Of a stretch of DNA of 7,343 nt, positions 5,620-7,343 are shown one piece after another (the first letter of the stretch is position 1; each line of letters starts with the position of its first letter). Position numbers and translations under genes: made by a program. The notes under the pieces were generated by a model that saw nothing but the letters and a program-made list of their open reading frames with translations, was not told where the DNA came from and made no database searches. This stretch comes from Oscillospiraceae bacterium (lineage in GTDB: Bacteria > Bacillota > Clostridia > Oscillospirales > Ruminococcaceae). The stretch is from the NCBI GenBank assembly GCA_017416665.1, contig JAFQBO010000024.1, positions 1-7,343 of the forward strand, in the 5' to 3' direction.

Positions 5620-7343
5620 ATGAAATTCGGTTTTTTTGATGACGCTAAAAAAGAATATGTCATTACTTCACCTAAGACACCTTATCCATGGATCAACTAT
5701 CTCGGTACTCAGGAATTCTTCTCTCTGATTTCCAATACAGCCGGCGGTTATTCATTCTTTAAGGATGCAAGACTCAGAAGAATTACACGTTACCGCTACA
5801 ACAATGTTCCAATCGACATGGGCGGACGTTACTTCTATATCAATGATAACGGTACTATCTGGAATCCGGGCTGGTCACCTGTAAAGACAGAACTTGACAG
5901 CTATGAATGCCGTCACGGTATGGGCTACACTATCATCAAGGGTGCCAAGAACGATCTTACTGCTGAAGTAACTTTCTTCGTACCACAGGATTATGCAGGC
6001 GAAGTTCAGCAGGTTGTTCTTACAAACAACGGCAGCAGTGCAAAGACATTCAAGTTCTTCTCATTTGCTGAATGGTGCTTATGGGATGCTCAGGATGACT
6101 GCACAAACTTCCAGAGAAACTTCTCAACAGGTCGTGTAGAAGTTGAAGGCTCAACAATCTACCACAAGACAGAATACAGAGACAGACGTGATCACTATGC
6201 GTTCTACACAGTAAATGACGCTATTGATGGTTATGATACAGACAGAGATTCATTTATCGGTCTTTACAACGGCTTTAATGATCCTCAGGCAGTTGTTGAC
6301 GGCAAGGCTACAAATTCATTTGCAGACGGCTGGTCACCAATCGCTTCACACTATAAGGAAATTACACTTAATCCGGGCGAAAGCAAGACACTCGTTTTCA
6401 TTCTCGGTTATGTTGAAAATCCTGCTGACAAGAAGTTTGAAGCTGATGGTCAGACAATCAACAAGGAAATTGCTCACGCAATGATCGAAAAGTACAACAC
6501 ACCTGAAAAGGTTCAGGCAGGTCTTGCTGAACTCAAGGCGGCATGGGATAAGCTCCTTGGAATCTTCAATGTAAGCACTCCTGATGACAAGGTTGACAGA
6601 ATGGTTAACATCTGGAACCAGTATCAGTGTATGGTTACATTCAACCTTTCACGTTCAGCTTCATACTTCGAAAGCGGTATCGGCCGTGGTATGGGCTTCA
6701 GAGACTCTAACCAGGATATTCTCGGTTTCGTACATCAGATTCCTGACAGAGCAAGAGAAAGACTTATCGACCTCGCTTCAACTCAGCTTGAAGACGGCGG
6801 TTGCTATCACCAGTATCAGCCACTCACAAAGAAGGGTAACTCTGACATCGGTGGTGACTTCTCAGATGACCCACTGTGGATGATCCTTTCAGTTGGTTCA
6901 TACATCAAGGAAACAGGCGACTGGTCAATCCTCAATGAAATGGTTCCATATGATAATGATGAATCAAAGGCTAAGCCAATGCTCGATCACCTTACAGTTT
7001 CATTCTATCACATTGTAAACAATCTCGGTCCACACGGTCTCCCACTTGCAATGAGAGCTGACTGGAATGACTGTATCAACCTTTCATGCTTCTCTGATAA
7101 GCCGGGCGAAAGCTTCCAGACATATACAAATCCTAAGTTTGCAGCAGAAGGCGGTTACTCAAAGGTTGCTGAATCAGTAATGGTTGCTACACTCTTTACA
7201 TATGCAGGTCCTGCTTATGTCGGTATTCTCCGCCACCTTGGCAAGAATGATGAAGCTGACAAGGCTCAGGCTGAAATCGACAAGATGAAGGCTAATGTTA
7301 TGGAACACGCTTTCGATGGTGACTGGTTCCTCAGAGCTTATGA
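5620..7343 (+). CDS. cbp: Cellobiose phosphorylase (GH94), 3' end beyond the window
   Basis: This cytoplasmic enzyme splits cellobiose with phosphate into alpha-glucose 1-phosphate and glucose, saving ATP during growth on cellulose products. The start is ATG 5620, seven bases after AAAGGAG (5606-5612). The frame stays open to the last base: 574 full codons of an expected ~810. The N-terminus (MKFGFFDDA..., then [20 protein letters not shown]) is typical of the family's beta-sandwich, followed by a helical linker (about 290-320) and the (alpha/alpha)6 catalytic barrel. R356, D362 (FRDSNQD) and D484 (ADWNDC, the general acid) match Cellvibrio gilvus R362, D368 and D490 with a constant offset of six. 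The phosphate-binding C-terminal half is not in the window. No signal peptide is seen, as expected. After three early AAA codons, lysines checked are nearly all AAG, and Phe and Asn favour TTC and AAC, unlike the transporter genes; this suggests very high expression. Cellodextrin phosphorylase is less likely, because the start and length pattern fit cellobiose phosphorylase. Confidence 0.95.
   Translation, partial: MKFGFFDDAKKEYVITSPKTPYPWINYLGTQEFFSLISNTAGGYSFFKDARLRRITRYRYNNVPIDMGGRYFYINDNGTIWNPGWSPVKTELDSYECRHGMGYTIIKGAKNDLTAEVTFFVPQDYAGEVQQVVLTNNGSSAKTFKFFSFAEWCLWDAQDDCTNFQRNFSTGRVEVEGSTIYHKTEYRDRRDHYAFYTVNDAIDGYDTDRDSFIGLYNGFNDPQAVVDGKATNSFADGWSPIASHYKEITLNPGESKTLVFILGYVENPADKKFEADGQTINKEIAHAMIEKYNTPEKVQAGLAELKAAWDKLLGIFNVSTPDDKVDRMVNIWNQYQCMVTFNLSRSASYFESGIGRGMGFRDSNQDILGFVHQIPDRARERLIDLASTQLEDGGCYHQYQPLTKKGNSDIGGDFSDDPLWMILSVGSYIKETGDWSILNEMVPYDNDESKAKPMLDHLTVSFYHIVNNLGPHGLPLAMRADWNDCINLSCFSDKPGESFQTYTNPKFAAEGGYSKVAESVMVATLFTYAGPAYVGILRHLGKNDEADKAQAEIDKMKANVMEHAFDGDWFLRAY

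Noticed and set aside
6215..6883. Plus-strand frames at 6215-6484 and 6584-6883
   Set aside because: They overlap the cellobiose phosphorylase reading frame out of phase and encode low-complexity, unrecognisable peptides. The true frame contains the catalytic motifs and runs through without interruption.

Overview
The window looks like a chromosomal segment from a low- to mid-GC Firmicute of the gut or rumen, most likely a Ruminococcus-like member of the Oscillospiraceae. This rests on recognising the proteins: a clostridial-type FeoB beginning MGLTAKSTG and a cellobiose phosphorylase beginning MKFGFFDDA. Strong AAAGGAG ribosome binding sites and AT-rich spacers fit. The genus is an inference; no rRNA or marker gene is present.

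Layout: all three genes are on the + strand. (1) Bases 1-109 are a short leader with two small hairpins. (2) 110-2737 is a complete P-type (P2A) Ca2+-transporting ATPase of 875 aa. (3) 2738-3313 is a 576-base intergenic region. It holds a GC hairpin, a 163-bp imperfect palindromic repeat that looks like a non-autonomous interspersed element, a putative short RNA ending in a very good intrinsic terminator, and a palindrome lying on a candidate feoB promoter. (4) 3323-5455 is feoB (710 aa from the ATG), a ferrous-iron transporter with no feoA beside it. (5) 5456-5619 is an AT-rich spacer with a textbook promoter (TTGAAC, 17 bp, TATAAT) and an imperfect palindrome just after the predicted transcription start. 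(6) 5620 to the window end is the first 574 codons of a GH94 cellobiose phosphorylase, open at the right edge.

The genes do not form one operon. The terminator before feoB and the separate promoters of feoB and the phosphorylase gene point to independent transcription units: cation export, iron uptake, and phosphorolytic use of cellobiose from cellulose. Codon choice in the phosphorylase gene shifts sharply (almost all Lys codons AAG after the first few, against mainly AAA in the two transporter genes), as expected for a very highly expressed gene.

The proteins are known families, and I see no sign of a new enzymatic system. The parts worth a second look are non-coding: the palindromic repeat, the possible ~95-nt RNA upstream of feoB, and the two promoter-associated palindromes.
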